Source of the DNA: Echinometra lucunter
Taxonomy: Eukaryota > Echinodermata > Echinoidea > Camarodonta > Echinometridae
NCBI GenBank assembly: GCA_029962745.1
Contig: CM057156.1
Span: forward strand, 1,898,559-1,962,558
Length of the DNA: 64,000 bases
Direction: 5' to 3'
Each line of letters starts with the position of its first letter. Position 1 is the stretch's first letter. A program made the position numbers and the translations under genes. The notes beneath the pieces are model-generated. The model was given only the letters and a program-made list of their open reading frames with translations, did no database searches and was not told where the DNA came from. Positions 24,201-29,445 of the stretch are shown here, one piece after another.

Positions 24201-24865
24201 CCTTAAAAAGTATTCTGCTGTTGTTAGAGTACAAGAAAAATTATACACGGAGTGTTAGATAAGGAGGAGAATTAAAAAAGCTTACCATGACCTATTCCAG
24301 GAAAATCTTAAGGTACCTGCATTAAGGGTGTTCTAACATTTTCAGTGGTAGCTAAGGTCTGATTGTTTGACAAAATGTCTTCTTGTGGAGGATCGGATTT
24401 CCAGGTTTGAAACAGTTTGAAGCTGATTCATTACCAAGATGTGCCTATCATTGTTTTAAATTGGCTATGATTAGGTTTTTGTGGTTGGTCTTATAGGCAT
24501 GGTTCCAGCATCACCTGGACATCCCACCTCTCCTGCAAACGGACGAGACCCCAGCGATACCCATCTTCAACCCGGACATCTCCGCTGTCATACCTCCAGA
24601 CATTCCTTCACCATCCTCATTCAACCCCTTGACCTCTTTCAACCGTATAGATGACTCTCCATTCAATCACGAAGCAATCGCTGAGTATCCGTACGACTGG
24701 GCCAAGCTGCTACAGGGTGATCTAGGGATCAGCGAGGCTGGTTTCCGTTCCCTTCTCTCCCATCGCTTCGAGATGCAAGAGGATGCTCATCTGGAGGAGA
24801 GTGAACGGAAACCAGTCCGTGTGCTCAGATCAAAGTTTGATTTGGACAAAGGGGATCTTGTTTAA
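263..24865 (+). CDS. Multi-exon gene, C-terminal ~868 residues; unidentified helical protein, possibly KIAA0825-like
   Basis: Seventeen exons join as 263-416, 1871-1914, 2629-2772, 7607-7752, 9243-9393, 10478-10668, 12537-12878, 13276-13366, 18386-18552, 19553-19660, 20401-20540, 20903-21060, 21712-21859, 22314-22416, 23313-23416, 23976-24022 and 24497-24865. All have AG/GT borders, and each exon's end phase fits the next exon's start phase, which is strong evidence for one gene. The protein is rich in leucine and probably alpha-helical, with no signal peptide or clear membrane segment in the visible part. Recognisable stretches include LSYRYNKAQPSYKRTRQFR, WLQQELASYKRL and SLGELTNYNWDESSLDF. 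The 5' exons lie left of the window. From its size and helical character I suspect a KIAA0825 (DUF4495) homologue, but I cannot confirm this by eye; a CCDC142-type protein is another possibility. The gene hosts a CR1-like retroelement in the intron 13367-18385. Confidence 0.8.
417..1870 (+). other. Intron of the + strand gene
   Basis: No gene seen. GTCAGTTACC recurs three times (about 1210, 1403 and 1581), in the first two cases preceded by TAAT; origin unknown. Confidence 0.6.
1871..1914 (+). CDS. Exon b of the + strand gene (44 nt)
   Basis: It has a strong polypyrimidine tract and CAG acceptor, and a GTAAGT donor. Joined to the previous exon's single base it reads DVSKDHVAQPYLICQ and ends in phase 0. 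It is too short to be found as an isolated ORF. Confidence 0.75.
2446..2565 (+). pseudogene. Tandem partial copy of exon c, with its splice acceptor
   Basis: This segment repeats the acceptor region and first ~70 coding bases of the exon at 2629, including the same TTTATGCAG acceptor at 2483-2491. Its translation differs at a few residues (SAASTSNFLNFVVSLVVV). The period is 137 bases, not a multiple of three, and homology stops at AAAGTACT, after which intron-like sequence follows. No good donor follows, so it is probably a decoy or dead exon. Confidence 0.75.
2629..2772 (+). CDS. Exon c of the + strand gene
   Basis: Exactly 48 codons, phase 0 at both ends, with a TTTATGCAG acceptor and GTTAGT donor. 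It opens SAGATSSFINSVVSLVVV and ends EVYQHLTK. A degenerate tandem copy of its acceptor and first ~70 bases lies 137 bases upstream. It reads smoothly into the exon at 7607, so the assembly gap just downstream need not hide an exon. Confidence 0.85.
2797..3296. other. Assembly gap, 500 N
   Basis: Exactly 500 N, a round placeholder, inside an intron of the + strand gene. The flanking exons are phase-compatible, so no missing exon is required. Bases 3297-3825, right of the gap, hold nothing I recognise. Confidence 0.95.
3838..4392 (+). repeat. Three units of a ~155-bp repeat flanking the GAT tract
   Basis: Each full unit begins GGGAGACTCCCTGAAAAT and ends CTCCCTGAAAGG followed by TTAATATTAAAGTTG or a near copy. 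The middle unit is truncated. CTCCCTGA and its inverse TCAGGGAG recur, so the region is partly self-complementary. Confidence 0.75.
4011..4130 (+). repeat. (GAT)n microsatellite inside a segmentally repeated element
   Basis: GATGAT with GGTGAT interruptions. It splits a repeated unit: AGGGAGACTCCCTGAAAAT...TTCTCCCTGAAAG occurs at 3838-3995, partly at 4138-4232, and again at 4237-4392. Confidence 0.92.
4400..4850. mobile_element. Possible Tc1-like remnant
   Basis: AAAAGTTTACAT...ACAC followed by GGGCAATTCCAC or a near copy occurs at about 4404 and 4799. Weak evidence, from motif recognition only. Confidence 0.35.
5574..6352 (+). mobile_element. hAT-like MITE with a duplicated right end
   Basis: Left end AAGGGTCGTTCACACAC (5574-5590); right end GTGTGTGAATGCACCTT (6315-6331), inverted to it, with a second copy of the right end and its flank at 6201-6240. 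Internal palindromic ATCGATTTTCTAATCGCGAT motifs recur. In the intron 2773-7606. Confidence 0.65.
6670..7259 (+). mobile_element. Second TTAA-flanked MITE family (590 bp)
   Basis: Starts CCCTCAAACGACTGGGGG after TTAA (6666-6669) and ends CTTTTTAGGG before TTAA (7260-7263). The inverted ends match imperfectly. An 18-G run lies at about 6683-6700. Probably piggyBac-like; no coding capacity. Confidence 0.6.
7360..7530 (+). repeat. (TTTTA)n / (TTTA)n microsatellite
   Basis: Pentamer TTTTA, then ATT and TTTA repeats, then a G run (about 7531-7551). Ends about 55 bases before exon d. Confidence 0.92.
7607..7752 (+). CDS. Exon d of the + strand gene
   Basis: It follows a CTCCTAG acceptor and ends before GTAAGT with two bases (AA) left over. 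It encodes LLELFNQSSEGG through SAVWLQQELASYKRLIGEE, a leucine-rich, helix-like stretch. A MITE begins about 46 bases after its donor. Confidence 0.9.
7799..8134 (+). mobile_element. MITE with ~38-bp AAGGCTTGTTCAGATATGAGGC ends
   Basis: Long inverted ends carry GCTTGTTCAGATATGAGGC on the left and GCCTCATATCTGAACAAGC on the right, with ATCCCCGCAACA further in. It starts 46 bases after the donor of exon d. A solo related end is found at 25901-25923 and again in the duplicated copy near 33806. Confidence 0.75.
8407..9165 (+). repeat. 750-bp GGA/GAG purine tract
   Basis: Nearly pure (GGA)n with GGGGA and GAA interruptions in the intron between exons d and e; purines on the transcribed gene's sense strand. 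The long open frames over it (poly-Glu/Arg/Gly or poly-Ser/Leu/Pro) are by-products. Confidence 0.97.
9243..9393 (+). CDS. Exon e of the + strand gene
   Basis: One base completes the previous lysine codon, then 50 codons: RFFSGVEKQLGQLETVVRQQ through NWADQRPFFE. The donor is GTGAGA. The exon begins only about 77 bases after the end of a 750-bp GGA purine tract. Confidence 0.9.
9427..9805 (+). repeat. Dispersed repeat, copy 1 (uninterrupted)
   Basis: In the intron after exon e. Shares about 350 bases with 46340-46900. Class unknown. Confidence 0.7.
9985..10385 (+). repeat. Repeat with two AGGTCA-rich units
   Basis: Two ~160-base units each contain AGGTCAAAGGTCAAATGAGG (10175 and 10331). In the intron between exons e and f. 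Confidence 0.7.
10478..10668 (+). CDS. Exon f of the + strand gene
   Basis: It starts after TTTCCAG in phase 0 and ends before GTGGGT with two bases left. It encodes DERCSYSLQMWHLYLQRL through LSYRYNKAQPSYKRTRQF. The SYRYNKAQPSYKRTRQ segment looks like a conserved family signature. Confidence 0.92.
11095..11335 (+). mobile_element. Retroposon 3' end with ATCT tail
   Basis: Ends GGAAAGAAAGATGAATAAAT followed by (ATCT)n. This looks like the 3' end of an L2/CR1-type or SINE element; no coding part is visible. Confidence 0.5.
11648..12054 (+). mobile_element. piggyBac-like MITE, family A, copy 1
   Basis: 407 bp starting CCCATTCATGACAG and ending CTGTCATGAATGGG, flanked by TTAA on both sides (11644-11647, 12055-12058). 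CCC...GGG ends with a TTAA duplication are the signature of piggyBac-type elements. In the intron between exons f and g. No transposase. Confidence 0.88.
12208..12476. repeat. Long inverted repeat, arms ~106 bp
   Basis: Left arm 12208-12315 (ACTATGACCATGACGGACA...) and right arm 12371-12476 (its inverse, ending GTCCGCCATGTTCATAGT) enclose about 55 bases. Preceded by an AT microsatellite (12176-12206). It ends 60 bases before exon g, so the pre-mRNA could fold here. Confidence 0.85.
12537..12878 (+). CDS. Exon g of the + strand gene, the longest internal exon (342 nt)
   Basis: It starts after CTCTTACAG and encodes GDITTVLLTTLTHLWSAC, then a Pro/Ser-rich linker (PPSLLSSAPHFPLNSAP), then AASCLLGALAVVTSPLSDLY and YDQRLWLAWIRPALFEQLEQ. 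It ends with two bases before GTAAGT. The proline-rich insert is probably a disordered loop. Confidence 0.92.
12936..13160 (+). repeat. (ATG/AAT)n microsatellite
   Basis: ATGATGATG, then AATGATAAT and CATAAT variants, in the intron between exons g and h. Confidence 0.92.
13276..13366 (+). CDS. Exon h of the + strand gene (91 nt)
   Basis: It has a CTTCTAG acceptor and GTATGT donor. One base completes a glycine codon, then 30 codons: WNLLPDKISSFILLKLLASQ through CDVLTLQ. The next intron (13367-18385) contains the CR1-like retrotransposon. Confidence 0.88.
13367..14100 (+). other. Intron segment before the retrotransposon
   Basis: An open frame at 13725-14087 has no recognisable domain. It may be the 5' part of the retrotransposon or plain intron. 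Confidence 0.4.
14101..15225 (+). pseudogene. Retrotransposon frame 1: 2A-like motif, PHD-like fingers, start of endonuclease
   Basis: Two clustered Cys/His fingers (CQACKKLIFG..CSDCLAYFH and CSVCDGD..CDSCDKWLHC) resemble PHD fingers, as seen in N-terminal regions of some CR1-like elements. The frame stops at TGA 15223-15225, where moving by one base restores the endonuclease in the next frame. An acidic Ser-rich linker and basic RKVRRKKPS lie between the fingers and the endonuclease. Confidence 0.85.
14380..14403 (+). promoter_or_regulatory. 2A-like ribosome-skipping motif in the retrotransposon
   Basis: Codes for DVQLNPGP, preceded by hydrophobic LILGLIICAG. The consensus of 2A recoding motifs is D-V/I-E-x-N-P-G-P; here Gln replaces Glu. 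Such motifs are known at the N-terminus of APE-type retrotransposons of sea urchins. Skipping would fall between Gly and the final Pro (14400/14401). Activity is not shown. Confidence 0.75.
15215..15745 (+). pseudogene. Retrotransposon frame 2: C-terminal half of the APE endonuclease
   Basis: Contains VGVFYRPPND, LTGDFNLPNISWDN and EGIADHNSVVIDL, the usual catalytic blocks of AP-like endonucleases. It ends in a run of six T, where a one-base length change connects it to the reverse-transcriptase frame. Confidence 0.88.
15648..17672 (+). pseudogene. Retrotransposon frame 3: reverse transcriptase
   Basis: The coding part starts around 15745 and covers all RT blocks, including NYRPVSLTSVVCKVME, QHGFRAKRSTETQL, LLDFSKAFDKVPHRRL and LFADDCILYTP, with the Asp-Asp pair intact. 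The C-terminal region (LEYAAAAWDPSTRTNIQSLE) is typical of CR1/L2. A one-base loss in a T run at about 17667 cuts the usual ending; TVRDWNNLPSS continues in another frame to 17764. Confidence 0.92.
17866..18385 (+). other. Intron segment after the retrotransposon
   Basis: AT-rich sequence with no recognisable gene. The intron after exon i (18553-19552) likewise shows nothing I can name. Confidence 0.5.
18386..18552 (+). CDS. Exon i of the + strand gene
   Basis: Phase 0 start after CATTGCAG; it ends with two bases before GTAAGT. It encodes TLLCRDALLATLMMSNTG, then LQPLIDVLVLCSDH and SVLMAVIEK. Leu/Val-rich and helix-like. Confidence 0.88.
19553..19660 (+). CDS. Exon j of the + strand gene
   Basis: It starts after TTGTTGCAG and completes a lysine codon, then encodes QDNWPMFKFDSLPGKTTSVP through CLFKVLRPFIQ. 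The donor is GTAAGT. A tRNA-derived SINE head starts about 16 bases inside the following intron. Confidence 0.9.
19676..19760 (+). mobile_element. tRNA-derived SINE head, fragment
   Basis: TTGTCTAGTAGATACG (A-box-like) and AAGTTCGAGTCCCG (B-box-like), 16 bases after the donor of exon j. Confidence 0.65.
19830..20003. repeat. Inverted repeat, arms ~65 bp
   Basis: Left arm starts ACAAATAATGCACAGAT and right arm ends ATCTGTGCATTATTTGT; the shared inner segment is GGGTATTTACAAT / ATTGTAAATACCC. The same intron also has TTTTATAAAACGGGT (about 20004) and its inverse (about 20345), so a larger transposon may span 19830-20360. Confidence 0.75.
20401..20540 (+). CDS. Exon k of the + strand gene
   Basis: It starts after TTGATGCAG and encodes GVLEAGEVLMKPRAYSETSG through LPCGCRPKHRTTGAGGHKQ. 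The Cys/Gly-rich tail CGCRPKHRTTG is probably a loop. It ends with one base before GTAAGA. Confidence 0.88.
20903..21060 (+). CDS. Exon l of the + strand gene
   Basis: A TTTACAG acceptor is followed by two bases completing a glutamate codon, then KDAMFGALKAMLRCLAEDF through RSCHNCVALQ. It ends in phase 0 before GTAAGG. A dispersed repeat begins about 50 bases into the next intron. Confidence 0.9.
21109..21450 (+). repeat. Dispersed repeat family B (CCCCCGCC...), copy 1
   Basis: Starts TACCCCCGCCAAAGGAAGTT; shared internal landmarks TTGCCATGGTAA, AAATCGGGGAAATATTG and TTGAGCAATG. Copies at 22923-23264 (+) and 53905-54090 (-). Class unknown. Confidence 0.75.
21712..21859 (+). CDS. Exon m of the + strand gene
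   Basis: Phase 0 start after TAACACAG, encoding IIGSCVYATLTDEQEVRRIV, then GVPEGTIKKFAQLGDYTF and ALTATSNH. It ends with one base before GTGAGT. Confidence 0.9.
22314..22416 (+). CDS. Exon n of the + strand gene
   Basis: It starts after GATACAG and completes a glycine codon, then encodes TQEKLPNPLHTFINLNSDW through IDIIIDHLGN. It ends with two bases before GTAAGT. Confidence 0.9.
22652..22688 (+). repeat. Short intronic copy of the terminal-exon tail
   Basis: 24 bases (22652-22675) match 24826-24849 exactly, and about 12 more match with a few changes. It lies in the intron after exon n, in the same orientation as the gene. Confidence 0.6.
22830..22915 (-). mobile_element. tRNA-derived SINE head, fragment
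   Basis: On the - strand GTTGTGGTCTGGTGGATAAG (A box) and AGTCGAATCCC (B box) are visible. The dispersed repeat at 22923 begins immediately next to it. Confidence 0.65.
22923..23264 (+). repeat. Dispersed repeat family B, copy 2
   Basis: Same orientation and order of landmarks as 21109-21450. It ends about 50 bases before exon o. Confidence 0.75.
23313..23416 (+). CDS. Exon o of the + strand gene
   Basis: It starts after CTACCTAG and encodes SLGELTNYNWDESSLDFVE through VTRMKD. It ends with one base before GTATGT. Strongly acidic. Confidence 0.9.
23976..24022 (+). CDS. Exon p of the + strand gene (47 nt)
   Basis: A strong T-rich tract and ATCAG acceptor; it encodes AAGLRKINILFRNNL after completing a glycine codon and ends in phase 0 before GTAAGT. 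Confidence 0.85.
24497..24865 (+). CDS. Terminal exon of the + strand gene
   Basis: It starts in phase 0 after CTTATAG and encodes 122 residues and a TAA stop. It opens AWFQHHLDIPPLLQTDETP, runs through a proline-rich segment and EYPYDWAKLLQGDLGISEAG, and ends RSKFDLDKGDLV. The TAA is the exact point where a MITE terminus begins, so the present stop may be set by the insertion site. A decayed copy of the exon's last ~118 bases lies beyond the MITE at 25362. Confidence 0.9.
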   Translation, partial: AWFQHHLDIPPLLQTDETPAIPIFNPDISAVIPPDIPSPSSFNPLTSFNRIDDSPFNHEAIAEYPYDWAKLLQGDLGISEAGFRSLLSHRFEMQEDAHLEESERKPVRVLRSKFDLDKGDLV

Positions 24866-25354
24866 AGGCATTGGTTAACATTGTTATAATTAAAAAAAAA
24901 CTTGTTTTGCTACTTGAAAATGGGATAAACGTAACGGTTTTAGTGTAAAAATACCAGTCTGAAAGTTTCAAAGAATAATATCCACAGGAAGTATTTCTGA
25001 ATATCAAAAATGTGAACCAATGTTTGATAAATATATAAGGGTTGGCTGCACGGACTAGACGTAAGGAGTGCCCATGGGCACATGGCTCACCGGACTGTAC
25101 TGTGTGTATTGGTGTATCACACGGAGGGAGGCAGATAAAGGTCTTTTTTTAATTTGAGCAAAACGATCCTCTTGTTTATTGTCTCTGAGACCAAAAATAA
25201 TAAAATCGCGGTTTGCGTCTTACTAACAGTTTTTCATTCCAAATTATGGTTGGTTTCACGGTCTTTTAGTACAAATACAAGTACTCATACACATGTTTCA
25301 TCTTAGTTTGAGAATTTTTAAATCAGCTGCTCACAAAGTTAACCCAATGCCTTT
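24864..25354 (+). mobile_element. 491-bp MITE with AAAGGCATTGG terminal repeats, at the gene's stop codon
   Basis: Begins AAAGGCATTGGTTAAC and ends GTTAACCCAATGCCTTTT, an inverted terminal repeat of about 15 bases. A second copy in the same orientation lies at 52073-52563 and aligns along its whole length. The left end follows directly from the terminal codon of the + strand gene. An AATAAA at 25199-25204 inside the element could act as that gene's polyadenylation signal. The superfamily is unclear; TTAA/TTTAA at the borders is compatible with a TTAA-targeting transposon. Confidence 0.8.
25199..25204 (+). promoter_or_regulatory. Candidate polyadenylation signal AATAAA supplied by the MITE
   Basis: AATAAA about 330 bases after the + strand gene's stop codon, inside the MITE. 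No cDNA evidence is available; this is only a motif match. Confidence 0.3.
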
Positions 25355-25361
25355 TAAATTT

Positions 25362-25484
25362 GTAGCTGGTGCCTGTTCCCTTCTTCACATCACTTTGAGA
25401 TGTAAGAGAATGCAAATGTGGAGAGAGTGAACGGAAACCAGTCAGAGTGCTCAGATCAGAGTTTGATTTGGACAAAGGTGATTC
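25362..25484 (+). pseudogene. Decayed copy of the last coding ~118 bases of the + strand gene
   Basis: Aligns to 24738-24855. It still encodes ESERKPVRVLRSEFDLDKGD, with one Lys to Glu change against the real exon, but has an in-frame TAA upstream where the real exon has Gln. It sits immediately beyond the MITE. Confidence 0.8.
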
Positions 25485-28400
25485 GAGTGTTTTTGTTGTT
25501 GAATTCATGTTGATTTGGCCTTTTTCATAGCTAATATCCCAGTCAAATTGGTTTGCTGCTTGAAGACATAAGTAGTGAGCTTTCATGGGGAATTGGACAC
25601 CATTCGGATGTTTACCCAGTATTACACAGGTGTTCTCCACCACCCAAAGTGGAATTTATTTTTATGACCACAGGTCTTGTGTAATGCTCTGCATTTTCAA
25701 CCCATCACCCCATATGGTAAAGTCATTATCTCGCATTCCCTCACCCGACCCAGGCGGAAGCATGTCTACAGAAGGACAGCTTGTTTGCTGCGTTTGCTAC
25801 ATGTACTAATCCATTACAGGTATTTCCAGTGCTTTTTCACTAAGTCTCGTTTTACAACTTATGACGTAGTGCACATGGAAACTGTCTAGATAATTTTCTT
25901 TAAGTCTTGTTCAGATATGAGGCCATGAACCACTAAAAAGATAAAATGCAGTGTTTGAAAACTAAATGTGTAAATAACTTACATTGAGGTAAATTTGGAG
26001 GTGTTAAAACACTTTGCTGTTTTAATAGGAGAATACCCCCACAACATTGAAAAAACAAGTAATGTTTTGGTTTGCGTTGTGCTGATGGTCGAATGTATAC
26101 ACATAATATACCACATTGCCACAAAGATATATGAGCTACAATGTTCAGTGTATGAAATCATTGGTGGCCCTTGTACATTCAGCTTCATAGATTTACGTGT
26201 GTACTTAAATGAATAATAGGGAAAGTGGCCTATGAGCTTGCCAGTATTTATGACAGAATTTTATGAAATTGTACATATATAGATTCAATATTCTGTTTCT
26301 ATATTTATTCACCATATATACCTGACTTGGACAGGCACATTAAAAATATGTAGATGTACAGCATATATATATATATATATATATGTTACTAAAGAATCAC
26401 TTTTACACGATTGTTCAGCACCAAGAGCAATGCAAAGCAATGCAAAGCAGTACTGCAGTTTATATTGAGATATGGTTTGGAATTAGTAATATGTGGATAG
26501 TACTTACAAATGTGAATGTAAATGTACTTGCACCGGTACTATGTATAAAATCACTTTATATGGAAATTGTACTTTGTGAAAATGCATTTTGACAAAGGTA
26601 CTACTGCATGATAAGTATTTAATTGATGTTTATGTGCCAATGTGTAAAATTATTTTTAATGTACATTCCAAAGAGTTGATGTGAAATGGGATGAATGAAT
26701 CTTTAGATGAATTCAGATGTAGCTAAACATTACTTTATGGTTATTCACCAAAAAAAAAATAATGTGGCAATTATGTGTCAGAATCCTTATGTATATTCTC
26801 TTTGTTATTTGTGGATGGAAATTGGGCAGGTCACAATTTAATGAAGATAAGATTATATTGAATCCGATACAAAGAAAGATACGTGTATTAAGCTTAGACT
26901 GGTATAGTGAATGTATTGTTTCCGATATAGCATTTTGGAATCCCCCATTGCTGTTGGGCAATGCAAAACTCAGTTCTATTCCATTTCTGTTGTGAGTTAT
27001 GTTGACAGAAAATTATCCTGAATTAACTGATTCAAACCTAATTTTGTAGAGGAATTGGCTAATCATTGTCAAAATTTGTAATCTTAGCTTTGATGTGACA
27101 ACACGATGTATCATCATTATTAATCATGTCCCAGTCACTGTCGTCATCCAGCACACTCACGCTCAGGGGTGTACATATAACAGCCTTTGAAAAATTTACC
27201 ACCTTTATGAACATCCATGATGACCACCAATTCCTTTACAAATCTGATAATTCCAAACGCTTCTTTACAAAAGTTGTCTGTAGAATAGTGGGGTGTGAGA
27301 CAAATTGGTGTCATTGTGTTTTCTGTATTAATATGTGCACAAATTTGACTGCCTCCAAGGCTTCATTTGTCCAGAATTGAAAAACTCTTTTGATTTTGGA
27401 CTCATTCTCTTAAACAATCTTTCACTTTCTTCGTCCTCATCAATACACAAACTTTGGATTGGAGCACATGGTGTACAACCACTTTTATGTATTATACACA
27501 TATACACATAGTTTACATGAACACTAATGGAAAAGCAAAATAGATTTAAAAATGAACTAGTAGTGTAAATGTACTGGTATAAATTCCTTGGAATCAATGT
27601 TATTTAATTGCTTCATTTGTCTTTTGTTGCAAGACAGAAAAAGAGGGTATGAAAAACAAGATCAGACTACATGTAGCATGATAATAGTTGTCTCACAGTT
27701 TGTGAATTGTTAATATTATGGAGTTGTCTTCTGGCATGTTTTAGCAGTTTTAAGTATGTATATGTCACCTTGAGTTGTTCATTTCGTGCAAGATAAATGT
27801 CTCGTTTGGCAAATTTGTATTTTTGTATGCATTCGTCGAGTAGATACAATTTAGAGGACGTATGAAAAATTATCTGTGTCCTATTGGTGTCATACATAAA
27901 TTATGTGTCTAGTCAGTTAAGGTGTGGATTTTTTTTTTCACCGGCAGTGCCCATTTTACGCTTTCATTCTTTTCTTTTTCTCCATTCTATATCTGTATTC
28001 ACACATTTTCAGGCTTCATTATACCTAGCAATACAAATTTTAAACACTGTAGGTTTTATACCAGATTGTCAAAATTCATTTCTTTTATCTCATCACTTTT
28101 TATGTCATTCCTTCAATTTTTCTGGCTCCATGCACTAAGGCATTCTATTTTCAGGTTGTCTGTCCGTCTATCCAGTTTTCTTGTTAGCGCGATATCTCAA
28201 GAACCAGTTTGAGGTATGACTTTATACTTGTTTCTAGCATGTTTCATCAAGCAAAATGATTTTAGATTTTGGGACTACGCAGATCAAAGGTACAAAGGTC
28301 AATTTCTTAGATTTCGGGTTGTAGCCTCATATAGAAAAATCTCTTGAACGATTTGAGCAATACTTAAACTTAGAACTAGTATCATTACCACAATGGACAA

Positions 28401-28631
28401 AGTGATTAGATTTTGGGATTAGTTGCTCAAAGGTCAAGTTGAATGTCAGACTGTAGCCTGTTAATATATCATCTTTCAAATGATTTGAGCATGAATATAA
28501 AACTTAATACTACATGTATTAAGCATTACCTTAGTGGGACAAGTGGTTACATTTTGGATTTAGGTAAGGGGTCAATATCATAAAATTAAAGATTGTTTAT
28601 TGTTACAGTGGAGACTTGGTATAAAGAGATC

Positions 28632-28802
28632 TGGGGGTGTTCATAAAGCTGTTCGTAAGTTCCGAACGACTTTATGAACGAACTGGGTATACCTTCTTGG
28701 TTGCTAATCAGATTCTCATTCATTTACATGTAGCACAAGAAGGTATCACCAGTCGTCGTAAAGTCGTTCGTAACTTACGAACAGCTTTATGAAACATCCC
28801 CA
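28632..28802 (+). mobile_element. Foldback MITE with GTTCGTAAGTTACGAAC-type arms (left contig copy)
   Basis: Begins GGGGGTGTTCATAAAGCTG and ends with the inverse; arms about 60 bases around a short centre. A copy at 36508-36656 lacks about 18 bases of the left arm. This type of sequence is widespread in marine invertebrates. Confidence 0.75.
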
Positions 28803-29220
28803 GATTATAACAATATTCCTGATATAACAAGGGAATATTCTGGTCCCAGCTCTTTATATTCTATTGTTTTTTTTAACCCTAATATAACAAGATTCTGCTA
28901 TAACAAGGTAATTTTGATGGTCCCAAAGACTCGTTATACTGAGTTTACCACTGTACGACCATATCAACCATTTTGTAAGCATGACCAAGACGATAAGGTG
29001 ATCAGACCTGTGTGGTTGTTACATGACAAGGTCAAGGGTTTTAAAAAGCAATTAACATGTAATTGTAGTTTTTTTTATTCTGGTCATCACAAAAATGGAA
29101 GAAAAAAACTTGAGCCATGGACTAACTGAATCCAGGTGGAAGCATGTAGGAGATTGAAGTTGCATAATCTAATTTTTTTTAAACTCTATTTTTCACCAAT
29201 TTGATTTCATTTGAAACTTG

Positions 29221-29445
29221 TGTGTGTATGTCTCTCTCTCTGTGTCCCTCTCATCTGTCTCTGTCTCTCTGTCTCTGCTGTCTGTCTCTCTCTCCGTCTT
29301 TCTCCGACTTGTCTCTTGCCGTCTGTCCATCTGTAGTCTCCTCTGTCTTGTATCTCCATCTGTCACTGTCTCACTTTGTCTCTGTCTGTCACTGTCTCTC
29401 ACTGTCAATGTTCTATCGTCTCTCTCTGACCATCTCTCTCATCCA
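29221..29445 (+). repeat. (TCTG/TCTC)n pyrimidine tract, left contig copy
   Basis: CTGTCTCTGTCT-type repeats. The counterpart is at 37065-37315 with different unit numbers. Confidence 0.92.
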
